A DNA stretch of 64,000 nucleotides from Melioribacteraceae bacterium (GTDB lineage Bacteria; Bacteroidota; Ignavibacteria; Ignavibacteriales; Melioribacteraceae), in assembly GCA_021647785.1 (NCBI GenBank), contig JAKIUC010000014.1, forward strand, positions 1 to 64,000, written 5' to 3'. The translations under genes and the position numbers were made by a program. The notes under the pieces were generated by a model that saw only the letters and a list, made by a program, of their open reading frames with translations, searched no databases and was not told where the DNA came from. Shown here one piece after another: positions 35,789 through 45,426 of the stretch. Position 1 is the stretch's first letter. Each line of letters starts with the position of its first letter.

Positions 35789-37308
35789 TCGCCAGGCTTT
35801 ACTAACTTAGCAACAACAGTTGTGATTTGCTTTCTAATTGTTATTTGATATTTTTAAAAACAGTCGCACATATTTTTTCAACCAACCTAAAGTTGTTGTG
35901 ATTTGCTTTCTAATTGTTATTTGATATTTTTAAAAACAGTGTACTCTATTTTATCCCACTGCAATTCTGTGTTGTGATTTGCTTTCTAATTGTTATTTGA
36001 TATTTTTAAAAACAGTAATTTGTTTAACGAGACTAATTCATCCTTAGTTGTGATTTGCTTTCTAATTGTTATTTGATATTTTTAAAAACAGTATCATTTG
36101 TTTTTATTGCATTTCTTAATATGTTGTGATTTGCTTTCTAATTGTTATTTGATATTTTTAAAAACAGTTTATCGCTGAACGATGTATAACTAAGGAGTGT
36201 TGTGATTTGCTTTCTAATTGTTATTTGATATTTTTAAAAACAGTTGCTTTGAAGGATATAAACGATACGTCTGTGTTGTGATTTGCTTTCTAATTGTTAT
36301 TTGATATTTTTAAAAACAGTTTTTTTTATCGGAGTATTTGTAGGCTATGTGTTGTGATTTGCTTTCTAATTGTTATTTGATATTTTTAAAAACAGTGCCC
36401 CAACCAAAAGCCAACTCACCATCATAGTTGTGATTTGCTTTCTAATTGTTATTTGATATTTTTAAAAACAGTGGCTCACGGTAATAACCTAATATCTTAT
36501 CTGTTGTGATTTGCTTTCTAATTGTTATTTGATATTTTTAAAAACAGTATTAGCTGTTGTGATTGATAGCTCTATGTCGTTGTGATTTGCTTTCTAATTG
36601 TTATTTGATATTTTTAAAAACAGTTATGGTTGATTTTGGTATTGAAAGTGGGTCGTTGTGATTTGCTTTCTAATTGTTATTTGATATTTTTAAAAACAGT
36701 AAGTTCATTCAGAATCAACGGCACTTGACAGTTGTGATTTGCTTTCTAATTGTTATTTGATATTTTTAAAAACAGTAAGTAGGTAATTAGCTACCATTTG
36801 TCAAGTGTTGTGATTTGCTTTCTAATTGTTATTTGATATTTTTAAAAACAGTTGTCTTAGTAATGTTAAGAAGTTGTTTAACGTTGTGATTTGCTTTCTA
36901 ATTGTTATTTGATATTTTTAAAAACAGTCCAATCGCTACAACAGACATCTCGTTTCAGGTTGTGATTTGCTTTCTAATTGTTATTTGTTATTTTTAAAAA
37001 CAGTAGCAGCCGTATTGGTATAACCTTCGCTGTGGTTGTGATTTGCTTTCTAATTGTTATTTGATATTTTTAAAAACAGTTCAGATCAACAACTTCCCAT
37101 TCGCCAATGTGTTGTGATTTGCTTTCTAATTGTTATTTGATATTTTTAAAAACAGTTGGGGCTCCTTACATGACTTCGAGCATCAGGTTGTGATTTGCTT
37201 TCTAATTGTTATTTGATATTTTTAAAAACAGTATTGCTACGAGAGAGACCTCTTTAAGTGCCGTTGTGATTTGCTTTCTAATTGTTATTTGATATTTTTA
37301 AAAACAGT

Positions 37309-37537
37309 AGACCCCTTGTTAAGCCCTTGTTTTATAAGGTGTTAGCTTGTTTTTAGGATTCAAAAAATGAAGCAATTTTCTAACTAAGATCTTTACTCAA
37401 ACTGTTTTTGGAACTCACACTTTCCTTAGGAATTCTCTGTAAGAGTCTCACAGACCTTTGGGAAAATCCCTCTCTTAAAAAGAGAGGGACTTTTGAGCTT
37501 CTGTTTTTGGAAAGAGTGCGGATTTTGGAATTATATT
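37309..37537. other. gap between CRISPR array and cas2
   Basis: The gap contains the dispersed motif CTCTGTAAGAGTCTCACAGA (37435-37454) and a CT-rich hairpin (37467-37489, TCCCTCTCTT with AAGAGAGGGA). The first 90 bases beside the last repeat are AT-rich and could be a leader. No ORF was recognised. Confidence 0.45.
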
Positions 37538-37911
<374 letters not shown>

Positions 37912-37919
37912 GTTTTAAA

Positions 37920-38297
37920 TTATTGTAAACATTTTAAGATGCTATTTTTTACATTAGCCAAATTATTTTCCACTTCCTTATTTGTAAAACGAATAACTTT
38001 TATTCCAAGTAGATTTACAATTTCTGTTCTTAGTTCATCATAATTCTTCTGTCGTTCATGGTAACCGCCATCTACTTCAATTACTAATTTCTTTTGATGA
38101 CAATAAAAATCAGCTATGTAAAATTTTTCCATACCTTCTAAATCATAAAATATTGGGAATTGTCTATTAATTTTTCTACCGTTTAATTTTCTATTTCTTA
38201 CAACTTCCCACATTATTTTTTCTGAATGAGTTGCATTTTTACGAAGTTCTCTGCAAAGTGTTTTTGCAATAAATCTTAGTTTATTATTTAAACTCAT
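37920..38297 (-). CDS. DUF559 nuclease-like protein inserted between cas1 and cas2
   Basis: A 125-residue DUF559 protein, related to the very-short-patch-repair/restriction-endonuclease-like fold. N-terminal LRKNATHSEKIMWEVVRNRK is the family hallmark. Catalytic-type residues appear in YIADFYCHQKKLVIEVDGG (Asp and Glu-x-Asp). C-terminal GIKVIRFTNKEVENN completes the fold. It is not a cas gene. It lies between CT-rich palindromes inside the cas operon, and a truncated second copy lies between cas1 and cas9, so it looks like a mobile passenger. Function is unknown. Confidence 0.85.
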   Translation of the reverse strand: MSLNNKLRFIAKTLCRELRKNATHSEKIMWEVVRNRKLNGRKINRQFPIFYDLEGMEKFYIADFYCHQKKLVIEVDGGYHERQKNYDELRTEIVNLLGIKVIRFTNKEVENNLANVKNSILKCLQ

Positions 38298-38310
38298 TAT
38301 TTCCTCTCCC

Positions 38311-38407
38311 TCACCCCAACCCCTCTCCCAAAGGGAGAGGGGCTTTATTACTCCCCTCTCTTTTTAAGCCTGTCCCGACTTTGCGGGGAGAGGGGCTCTG
38401 GGGGTGA
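38311..38407. repeat. double CT-rich palindrome between DUF559 gene and cas1
   Basis: TCACCCC at the left and GGGGGTGA at the right are inverted ends. Between them are CCCCTCTCCC with GGGAGAGGGG, and CCCCTCTCTTTTTAAGCCTG with a GTCCCGACTTTGCGGGGAG hairpin. The block reaches to the stop codon of cas1. Confidence 0.65.
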
Positions 38408-38408
38408 G

Positions 38409-39317
38409 TCAAATTATTGGGTATAATACTTTTCTCTCTTCCCCTTGAAAACACTTAGCCAACGAAGCAGTAGTACGCTGCATAGCCACCATTAGCGGTC
38501 CGCATTTATCACCAACAGTTACATCCACAGTTGCAATAGATAATAACTGCTTTTTAATTGATGTGGACATTTCAGAAAAATCTTCACCACTCTCAACTAT
38601 TTCAACTACAATAGAATCAACAAAAGGTCTGTATGGTTCCATAATATCATCAGCAAGGCAGTAGGCATTGTATTTATTATGATGATGAATTCCAAGAGTT
38701 GGCAAAAGACCAGAGCCAACAAGGGAGCGAGCAACAATAGCACGTAGAATTGCATATCCATAGTTCAACAAATTGTTTGGTTCTGCTTCTTCTCTGCCAC
38801 GTTTAAAATCTGGGATATCGATAAAAATATTTGCCCAAAAATATGCTGCTGCACGTGCTTCGTAATTATCGGGGTCGCCAGAACGGACTTTCCTTGCCCA
38901 AGTTTTCATATTCCTTACTGCAACATCTCTATTGGTGAGTAGTGCTGCTTGATTTTTAATCTTAGCAGTAATTGTCTGCTTCCACAATTGTTTTTTTAAA
39001 GGAAACGATGCATTAATTTGAGCATTAAATTTTTCGCTCTGCAATGTGTTGCCATCCAGATTTAAGAGCAGACCATTTGGGTGATGAGTTCTATCGGATG
39101 TAATAACTGCAACATTATTTTCAAGGAGGGTAGATAGTAATGAATGTGAAATTGTTATTTGCGGATTCTCTAAAATCACAATTCCTATATCTTCTATTGG
39201 AATTGTGATAACCTCTTTCTCCTCTTCCCCTTTTTTTATTGGAAATTTTATAGTTAGCTGATTATCCTTTTTGCTCAAGTAAGCAGGATTGCTAAAGTTC
39301 AATGTGCGTTTAATCAT
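38409..39317 (-). CDS. cas1: CRISPR-associated integrase Cas1
   Basis: A 302-residue Cas1 of the type II style. The N-terminal beta domain includes EDIGIVILENPQITIS and LLENNVAVITSD. The C-terminal helical domain carries the metal-binding residues in YGYAILRAIVARSLV, the His of LGIHHHNKYN and the Asp/Glu of LADDIMEPYRPFVD. It joins new spacers to the array with Cas2. It comes after cas9 on the minus strand but is separated from it by about 350 bases holding a DUF559 remnant. Confidence 0.95.
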   Translation of the reverse strand: MIKRTLNFSNPAYLSKKDNQLTIKFPIKKGEEEKEVITIPIEDIGIVILENPQITISHSLLSTLLENNVAVITSDRTHHPNGLLLNLDGNTLQSEKFNAQINASFPLKKQLWKQTITAKIKNQAALLTNRDVAVRNMKTWARKVRSGDPDNYEARAAAYFWANIFIDIPDFKRGREEAEPNNLLNYGYAILRAIVARSLVGSGLLPTLGIHHHNKYNAYCLADDIMEPYRPFVDSIVVEIVESGEDFSEMSTSIKKQLLSIATVDVTVGDKCGPLMVAMQRTTASLAKCFQGEERKVLYPII

Positions 39318-39323
39318 TTGTAC

Positions 39324-39572
39324 CTACACTTTTATTATAAATAATTCCAAAATAATACCTCCTCCCCCAACCTTAAAAAAGATTGTTTTTAACTCCCTCT
39401 CCCTTTGGGAGAGGGCTGGGGTGAGGGGCTTTTTTCCAAGACAATATGAACCCTCACCGTGTATCTGCTTTCTACGGAGCGACTGCCAAAGTACCTTTTC
39501 TGTGTAAGTTGGGTTGTTGCGTAACTTTCGTCTTTTTGTCTTTTCTGATTTTTTGTTAAATATTATTGTCAT
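39324..39572 (-). pseudogene. truncated DUF559 gene between cas9 and cas1
   Basis: ATG at 39572 begins a reading frame whose first 45 residues (RRKLRNNPTYTEKVLWQSLR and onward) match the start of DUF559. The frame then runs into a CT-rich palindrome, translated as LTPALSQRERE, and the nuclease core is missing. The remainder is unlike any protein. It is best read as a DUF559 gene cut by a repeat element. Confidence 0.7.
39391..39432. repeat. CT-rich palindrome in the DUF559 remnant
   Basis: CCCTCTCCC and GGGAGAGGG form a stem around TTT, followed by CTGGGGTGAGGGG. It is the reverse-orientation relative of 38311-38340 and marks the point where homology to DUF559 stops. Confidence 0.6.
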
Positions 39573-39664
39573 AATAATTCCTCACCTTCCGAACCCATCC
39601 TCACTCCTTCCATTTACCAAAGGAAAGGAAGTTATTATTACTTCTTAACAAGAATGGTGATTTA

Positions 39665-42600
39665 CTAATATTCCCCAACTTTTACAATTTGTCCTAAATG
39701 GTTTATGCGAACTTTTACTATCCCTTCTAAATCAGGCAAAGCTTTTATTGGGATATAGGTTGTTCTTTTCAAAACTAAATCTTTATTGCTAGATGTATCT
39801 AAATGATGTCGAAAAACGTAATCTCTTATTGCATTACTACCATACACTACTTTTGATAAAGTCTGCACTCTAAACAAATATGGGCTAATCAAAAAAGCAT
39901 TATCCTGATTTTCCAAATCAATTTCATCAGGGTTAAATTCATCTGATGGGAAAACAAAATACTCATTCTGTTTCATTGTAAATAAAAACTCCCAACCATT
40001 TTTGCTTTTATCTATTATAGGTAGGTTTTCTTTTACTCTCCACACAGCTTGGTAAAAAGAAACAACCTCATCTTGTAACTTTCCATCTTCATCTCTGTAT
40101 ATAGCTACATGGTGGTTGTTTCCAGTACTTATAAAATCAACTGGTTGTTTCTCTCCATTTTTATCTAAAATTAATTCTCCAAAATGATTTTTTTTATCAT
40201 GAATAGGTTCTGCGTTGCTAACTCCTTTTATTGTAACTCTTTTTATTGCAATACCCTTATCTTTATTGAGCCAAATAGGGTTTTCATCAAGATTTATAAA
40301 CGCTTTCTTTGCATCGCCACCAAACTCATCTAATCTGTTTTGTAAAATTTGTTGTACACCAACATCTATTACTTTATCAATTTTTATATCAGGTGATATC
40401 CCCTTTCGTATAGTATAGTTAAGCTCACTCCAAACTAATTTTACTTTTTCAGGAAGTTTAATGTTTTTTTCTTTATCAATATAAACAGGATTCTTGCCTG
40501 GTGAATTTACACCACCAAATGCTTTCTTAGGGTTGTTATCAAATTCAGCTAATCTAATTAATAATGCTTCACGATACTTTTTGTTTGCCACTTGCTTAAT
40601 TTTTTCTAAATCGAATTTAGTTCCAACTTTCTCATCTTTGGTTTCGTACTGTGTGATTTTTCCATAAACAGTCTCCTTATGCAATTGACCACGTGGAGTT
40701 AATTCAATCTTTGTTTTGTACTTCTCTTTCCCCTTAATTTTTATTTTATTTTTATTGCGAGTAACAACTTTGTTCTTTGCTTTAAAAGAGACTAAAATAG
40801 AATTAAGATGTTTCTTTGCTTCTTCCCTGAATTCATGCAATGGCATTGGTGGTTTAAATAGTAATTTGTTTTTATCATTTCTATAGAGATATTTTTGTTC
40901 AATTCCATAAACCTCGTGATATTTGTTATGCCTTTCATTTCCACGTGCACTCATATTATTTAAGTACTGAATATGTGCATACGAAGTAAATGCCACAGTT
41001 AAAGCATCCATTGCATGATGCCGATGGTCGTTCCGTTTTGTCCAATCTTTAATTCTTTTTTCTATCTGACCTTGTTTACCTTCGATATCCTCTACTAAAT
41101 CCAACTTTTCATATTTTGGTAAGTTTATTTCTTTCATAACATTTATGATTTGCCAATCTTCACGTAAACGATTCGTTACACTACCAGTAGTGGTATTGAC
41201 TTTCCTAACAACTTCACTTAACATTTGTACAGCTTTTTTTGCAATGTACTGACTGTTCCGCAAATCACGGTCAATAAAACCATCTGGAATTTCGGAATTT
41301 TTCATTTTAAGCTTATTGTATTTAGCTTTACTGATATTCCCTTTTTTGTATAACCTTTCAATTCTTGATAAGTAATTTTCAAATTCCTCTTTGCTTAATT
41401 TTTTTATTAAAAAATCAAATGCGGTTTCATTTCCCTTTTCAATATTAATATCTCTTGCAGATAAGGTTTTGTTCGAGAAAGAATCATCAAATAGTTTTGC
41501 TTGTGGAATTATATGTTCAATATCAAATTTCTTTGAAAAGAGTTCTTCCTTTGGCACATATGTAGATGTGTAGAGTGTTTTGAAACCGTTGCTTTCCAGT
41601 TCTTTCCAAAGTTTATAGCGGATAATATCATTCCGAGTAACTTTGCTAATTCCAAAATCTGTTCTTAAAATTTTTCTAATTTTTTCATGAGCAGCAGTTG
41701 CCTCTCTAATTCCTTTTGTTTTTTCTTCTCTTTCTTTTGCACTCTTTTTTAAATCTCTTGCTAATTCCACCCTTATTTCATCAGGCTTTCCAAGATTTTC
41801 ATCAATAATAATTGCATTTACAACATTTACCATTTGATTTAATATTTTCTCTACAATTGGATTCCGCAAAGAGTTTTTAGGAAGTAATTCTAATTTATCC
41901 ATCAACTCCCTTGTTTCAACTTCCTCTTTTGTTAAAGATTTAGAATGATTGTAGTTAGCTAATGCACATGCTTCATCATAAGTGTTTCCCTCTTTTAAAT
42001 AAGGTAATATTTTACGAATTGCTCTTGCAGAGAGGTTGCCATAACCATCTTGTAATGATATACTTGCAATTAGTTTTGCATATTCTTTTTTGAATCCAAA
42101 TTTTTTCTCCAATTGTTCTATTAATCTATCCTCTTCAATGGCAGAATAGAGCAGGTGCCAAAGTTGCATTATTGGCTGTTTATCAAAATCGTTTCCTTCC
42201 ACATCAGAATAAAAATTTAATATGTCTGTCGATATTCCAATTTGAGTAAATTTTTCTTTAACAATTTCTATTACTTCATTTGTATTCATTTTAGAAAAAT
42301 CATATTCCACACCTTCATATTCAAGAATTTTTTGATATGCTTTAAATAATTCCGAGTTAGTTCTATTGCCTTCAACTTTTTCAAAGTTTAGTTCAAAATC
42401 TTTGGGATTATCTACAATTAATTTTAAAAAATCTTTTTGAGACAATTGTCCTTTTTGATAAAGTTTTTCGAAAGCATGGTCTTTTACTTCCTGTTCAAGA
42501 GAAGCTATCTCTCCTGTAGTTTTATCTGTTAAAATTACATTATTTAAATTTTGCCATATTCTAAACTCTTGAAATAATGGAGAAGATTTTGGAATTACTC

Positions 42601-43807
42601 TATGTCCAATAATTCTTTTTCTTTTCTTTTCAAGTTTATCATCAAAATATTCTTCCTCCCAACTTTCAAATTCACAAAAACTGAGTAGCCCTTTTTGAGA
42701 TTTTAGTGGACGCTGATAAAATATTATCACATCTCTAATTTCTGTTTTTAATTTATCGGTTAATTCAGGATAAAATTCTTTTTGCTTTTCCCAAATAGCC
42801 TCAAATTCATCTAAATAATCTTGCCTGTAAAAAACTTGATTTTTTAACCTTGTATGTGGGTTACTCTCTAATTGCTTAAAAAGATACTCGCCAACTGTCA
42901 ATTTATTAAAATAGAGTTCTTTGCTTCTGTCACTAATTTCTCCAAGATATCCACTTGAATTATTAATTAGTGCATTTATTTCTTGTAAAACTATTGCAAG
43001 TTGTTCTAATTTTAATTTTTCTTTTGTTCCGCTTACTCTCAACCTATATTTTTCAATCTTTTGTTCTTCTCTGTTCCCTTTTATATTAATTCCCTTAATA
43101 CCAAATGGCTTTTCACAAATCTTCCAAGTTGCTCCTTTATTTTTGCCCTTAATATCTTCCTTTAATTTTTCAGTAAGTATTTCCATATAAAACTGTTTTT
43201 GAAACTCCCAAGTTTTATCAAGTTCATTCTGTAAATCTGACCTATAAAATTCTGGGATATATTTTTTCCCTTTCTTTAATAACTCGTACACATATTGTCC
43301 TGGTGTAATATTATTTTCATAGAGTTGCTTTGCAACATCCATTCCATCAATAGCACTTCCTTCATCATCTGATTTTGCTTTTCTACTACTTTTGTACCCA
43401 CGCTTTTTATTAATCTGAAACAAAACTTTTGATAAATCTTCTTTGCTAATTTTTGTGTGTACTGCTATTGCTCTATTTCTGTATGTAGAGAAAGTTGTGT
43501 CTTTCCCAGATTCATTAAGAATGTTTTTTTCTACAATAAAATTACTTTCTCTTAAAATTTTTATTAACGCATCACGTCGTATTTGATATCTGTCAAGATT
43601 ACGTCTTGCCCCACGTTTTAATGTTCTATCTGCATTTATTGATATTGATTTCCCTTTTTGAAAGTCATTCTCCTCATCAGTTGAAATCGGAATTATCCTA
43701 ACACCAAGTTTAACAATAGAAGATTTTTCATCATCATTCTCTGCCTCATTAACAAAAGCCCAACCAATGGATGTTGTACCAATGTCCAATCCCAATATTC
43801 TTTTCAT
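39665..43807 (-). CDS. cas9: CRISPR-associated endonuclease Cas9 (type II-C)
   Basis: A 1380-residue Cas9 with all nuclease parts. RuvC-I LGLDIGTTSIGWAF holds the catalytic Asp8. The Arg-rich bridge helix (RTLKRGARRNLDRYQIRR) is near residues 61-80. RuvC-II (IRVELARDLK) is near 679. The HNH domain has FDIEHIIPQAKLF near 762 and SNKTL. RuvC-III has HHAMDALTVAF near 932. The C-terminal 400 residues should bind the PAM. Size fits the larger Bacteroidota II-C proteins. Only cas1 and cas2 accompany it, with no csn2 or cas4, which makes the locus II-C. AGGAAAAAATATT precedes the ATG. Confidence 0.97.
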   Translation of the reverse strand: MKRILGLDIGTTSIGWAFVNEAENDDEKSSIVKLGVRIIPISTDEENDFQKGKSISINADRTLKRGARRNLDRYQIRRDALIKILRESNFIVEKNILNESGKDTTFSTYRNRAIAVHTKISKEDLSKVLFQINKKRGYKSSRKAKSDDEGSAIDGMDVAKQLYENNITPGQYVYELLKKGKKYIPEFYRSDLQNELDKTWEFQKQFYMEILTEKLKEDIKGKNKGATWKICEKPFGIKGINIKGNREEQKIEKYRLRVSGTKEKLKLEQLAIVLQEINALINNSSGYLGEISDRSKELYFNKLTVGEYLFKQLESNPHTRLKNQVFYRQDYLDEFEAIWEKQKEFYPELTDKLKTEIRDVIIFYQRPLKSQKGLLSFCEFESWEEEYFDDKLEKKRKRIIGHRVIPKSSPLFQEFRIWQNLNNVILTDKTTGEIASLEQEVKDHAFEKLYQKGQLSQKDFLKLIVDNPKDFELNFEKVEGNRTNSELFKAYQKILEYEGVEYDFSKMNTNEVIEIVKEKFTQIGISTDILNFYSDVEGNDFDKQPIMQLWHLLYSAIEEDRLIEQLEKKFGFKKEYAKLIASISLQDGYGNLSARAIRKILPYLKEGNTYDEACALANYNHSKSLTKEEVETRELMDKLELLPKNSLRNPIVEKILNQMVNVVNAIIIDENLGKPDEIRVELARDLKKSAKEREEKTKGIREATAAHEKIRKILRTDFGISKVTRNDIIRYKLWKELESNGFKTLYTSTYVPKEELFSKKFDIEHIIPQAKLFDDSFSNKTLSARDINIEKGNETAFDFLIKKLSKEEFENYLSRIERLYKKGNISKAKYNKLKMKNSEIPDGFIDRDLRNSQYIAKKAVQMLSEVVRKVNTTTGSVTNRLREDWQIINVMKEINLPKYEKLDLVEDIEGKQGQIEKRIKDWTKRNDHRHHAMDALTVAFTSYAHIQYLNNMSARGNERHNKYHEVYGIEQKYLYRNDKNKLLFKPPMPLHEFREEAKKHLNSILVSFKAKNKVVTRNKNKIKIKGKEKYKTKIELTPRGQLHKETVYGKITQYETKDEKVGTKFDLEKIKQVANKKYREALLIRLAEFDNNPKKAFGGVNSPGKNPVYIDKEKNIKLPEKVKLVWSELNYTIRKGISPDIKIDKVIDVGVQQILQNRLDEFGGDAKKAFINLDENPIWLNKDKGIAIKRVTIKGVSNAEPIHDKKNHFGELILDKNGEKQPVDFISTGNNHHVAIYRDEDGKLQDEVVSFYQAVWRVKENLPIIDKSKNGWEFLFTMKQNEYFVFPSDEFNPDEIDLENQDNAFLISPYLFRVQTLSKVVYGSNAIRDYVFRHHLDTSSNKDLVLKRTTYIPIKALPDLEGIVKVRINHLGQIVKVGEY

Positions 43808-44172
43808 AATATTTTTTCCTTTTATTTATTCAATTTATTTTATAGTTTCCTATTAACAATTAGAAGCAAATCACAATAAGGATTATTCCGTTGTGAAAAC
43901 ATTTAAAGCGGTTTATCATTCGATGAATCGCTTTCTTATTTTAAAGTTCTTTTTTTTTGAATAATGTGCAATTTAAAACCCTCATACATTGTTATTTTAT
44001 ATTTTTTAAGTTAAGTAAGTTACTTTCAATTTACAAGCCTTCTATACACAACTCATATTAATAGTTTAATAACCTATTCGCACTACTATAATTAAACCAA
44101 ACATTTAATTTGATTCACTAACAACATTTTTATAACTTCATTTTAACAATAATCAAATTAATAGGAATTAAA
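43808..44172. other. 365-base region between cas9 and the YbjQ gene, holding the tracrRNA
   Basis: The left part contains the tracrRNA (43854-43958), transcribed away from cas9. The right part (43960-44172) is AT-rich without a recognised element, apart from an AGGAATTAAA ribosome-binding site for the YbjQ-family gene. The cas9 promoter must overlap the tracrRNA region on the other strand. Confidence 0.6.
43854..43958 (+). ncRNA. tracrRNA
   Basis: The anti-repeat at 43854-43876 (TAACAATTAGAAGCAAATCA and onward) is complementary to repeat positions 2-25, with one repeat T (of positions 13-15) left as a bulge. It is followed by AAGGATTATTCCGTTGTGAA, the nexus style of Bacteroidota II-C tracrRNAs. 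Then comes a stem-loop (AAAGCGGTTTATC with GATGAATCGCTTT, 43906-43935) and a terminal T run (43950-43958). The RNA is on the strand opposite cas9. The 5' end is estimated from the complementarity. Confidence 0.88.
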
Positions 44173-44493
44173 ATGTTAATGACTACAACTAATAACATTG
44201 AGGGTAAAAAAATTCTCAAGTATCATGGCTTAGTTACAGGTGAAGCAATTCTCGGTGCAAATATTTTTAAGGATTTCTTTGCAGGAATTAGAGATATTGT
44301 TGGCGGGCGTTCTGCTGCTTACGAAAAAGAATTACGCCAAGCTAAAGAGATAGCCTTACAAGAAATGCAAGTTGATGCTACAAACTTAGGTGGTAATGCA
44401 GTTATTGCAATTGATCTCGATTATGAAACAGTTGGGCAAGGTAGTATGTTAATGGTAACAGCATCTGGAACTGCTATTACTCTTGAAGATTGA
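44173..44493 (+). CDS. YbjQ-family protein
   Basis: A 106-residue member of the YbjQ/UPF0145 family, small pentamer-forming proteins annotated as putative heavy-metal binding. Family features are [39 protein letters not shown] and [14 protein letters not shown], then the VTASGTAI ending. The N-terminal [11 protein letters not shown] is also typical. Function is not established. It is not part of the CRISPR system as far as known. AGGAATTAAA supports the start. Confidence 0.88.
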   Translation: MLMTTTNNIEGKKILKYHGLVTGEAILGANIFKDFFAGIRDIVGGRSAAYEKELRQAKEIALQEMQVDATNLGGNAVIAIDLDYETVGQGSMLMVTASGTAITLED

Positions 44494-44495
44494 TT

Positions 44496-44569
44496 TATAC
44501 CGACAATGAATTGTCTGTGAGACTCTTACAGAGGTTCTCGGAATTCCAAAAGCGAATATTGTCGGTATA
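44496..44569. repeat. inverted-repeat element downstream of the YbjQ gene
   Basis: TATACCGACAAT (44496-44507) and ATTGTCGGTATA (44558-44569) are perfect 12-bp inverted ends. The interior contains GTCTGTGAGACTCTTACAGA (44513-44532), the best copy of a motif dispersed through the window. TATACCGACAA also occurs at about 32219-32228. Confidence 0.65.
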
Positions 44570-44573
44570 TAAC

Positions 44574-44612
44574 AACCAAATTGTCCCGCTTAGCGGGACC
44601 AATTTGGGTTGT
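44574..44612. repeat. near-perfect palindrome with GTCCCGCT core
   Basis: CAACCAAATTG with TCCCGCT and the mirrored AGCGGGA with CCAATTTGGGTTG form a long hairpin. The core TCCCGCT...AGCGGGA is shared with the second insertion in the enlarged CRISPR repeats. It may serve as a terminator region for the YbjQ gene but lacks a clean T-tract. Confidence 0.55.
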
Positions 44613-44642
44613 GTATACTTGGGGATTGGAAAAGATAAGTAA

Positions 44643-45317
44643 TTATTCCAAATATCTAATCTCTATTAATTCAGAATCAATTTCATCATAACCTAATAAT
44701 GCCATAGCAATTTGGACGATACCGCTCCCTTCAATTATGGCTTTCATTTTCACAATTCCAAGTCCCGGTGCAAGCCATTGATAAAGAGTCGTTTTCTCTC
44801 CATCAATTTCTTCAAAGAAGAGTTTTATTTTTAGTGTCTTAAATTTTCCGGCTTGTAACTCAATGGTTTCTTCCGCTATTGCATTTCCCGTTAGTGATAT
44901 TGATGTTGTATCACCATTTTTTATTTGATACCCCGACCAACTCCAAGCATCTCCAATTTGTAGAGGAAAAGGTATCTGCCTAATTGGTTCCGAATATGTT
45001 ATATCGATATCTGCTGAGTATAAAAATATATCAATATTTTGTATTGTTTGAATAATATATATTCCATCATTTTTCATTATAAATTTTTGCGAATAAGTAA
45101 ACTTATCCGATACATTAATTGCTTCGTAAAATTCATCATGCACTTTAATATTTTTTATAGTCTCCCCCATGTTCGAGTCGAACACTAATTCAATCTTTTT
45201 GTTAAAAGGGAAATATTCTTTCCCAAAAACTGTAGTTAAAGAATCGTGTGGCAATTGTGCTAACAACGAACTGCACAATATCATATGTACTATTATATTT
45301 TTCTTCAAGTAACCCAT
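44643..45317 (-). CDS. secreted hypothetical protein
   Basis: A 224-residue protein with a signal peptide (ending CSSLLAQ). The segment FPLQIGDAWSWSGYQIKNGD and the later LQAGKFKTLKIKLFF and YQWLAPGLGIVKMK resemble periplasmic beta-sandwich proteins of the DUF3108/TapB-like kind. In those, a conserved Trp and a Gly-Lys-Phe turn recur. I cannot place it more exactly. It lies downstream of the PFOR gene on the same strand, after a terminator, so it probably has its own promoter. Confidence 0.6.
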   Translation of the reverse strand: MGYLKKNIIVHMILCSSLLAQLPHDSLTTVFGKEYFPFNKKIELVFDSNMGETIKNIKVHDEFYEAINVSDKFTYSQKFIMKNDGIYIIQTIQNIDIFLYSADIDITYSEPIRQIPFPLQIGDAWSWSGYQIKNGDTTSISLTGNAIAEETIELQAGKFKTLKIKLFFEEIDGEKTTLYQWLAPGLGIVKMKAIIEGSGIVQIAMALLGYDEIDSELIEIRYLE

Positions 45318-45375
45318 TTATTTTTTTTACTCAATTTTATAGACAAAAGAATTGATAAAAAGAATATGTAAAAAA

Positions 45376-45398
45376 AAGCCATCCAAATTGGATGGCTT
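45376..45398 (-). terminator. intrinsic terminator of the PFOR gene
   Basis: AAGCCATCC and GGATGGCTT form a 9-bp stem around AAATT, followed on the minus strand by seven T (complement of 45370-45376). It lies 29 bases past the PFOR stop codon. Confidence 0.85.
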
Positions 45399-45426
45399 AA
45401 TATTAAATGAGAAATAATTCTCTTTG

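Larger units (their letters stand above)
35475..37308 (+). CRISPR. type II-C CRISPR array, 23 repeats and 22 spacers, with three enlarged repeats
   Basis: Twenty repeats (35819 onward, period 76) are 46 bp and begin GTTGTGATTTGC and end AAAAACAGT, the style of Bacteroidota II-C repeats. The first three are longer: 35475-35567 (93), 35598-35689 (92) and 35721-35788 (68). Spacers are 30 bases except the second (31). All 46-bp repeats are identical apart from one A-to-T change at 36988, and the first repeat begins with T instead of G. Complementarity to the tracrRNA sets crRNA sense as the plus strand, toward cas2. Mature II-C guides use the repeat after each spacer, so guides 1 and 2 would carry enlarged handles. 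Confidence 0.97.

Noticed and set aside
35478-35810. Open reading frame of 110 codons across the first CRISPR repeats
   Set aside because: It is made of the enlarged repeats and spacers, gives an internally repeated peptide (VICFSFEDTFGANCY), and has no ribosome-binding site or relative.
36541-36624. An additional short repeat in the spacer containing TTGTGATTGATAG
   Set aside because: The similarity to the repeat start is only nine bases inside a normal 30-base spacer, so it is chance.
37920-38297. DUF559 gene as an accessory cas gene (csn2 or cas4 substitute)
   Set aside because: The fold is nuclease-like, but the gene resembles a widespread passenger family, is flanked by repeats and has a broken second copy in the same operon.
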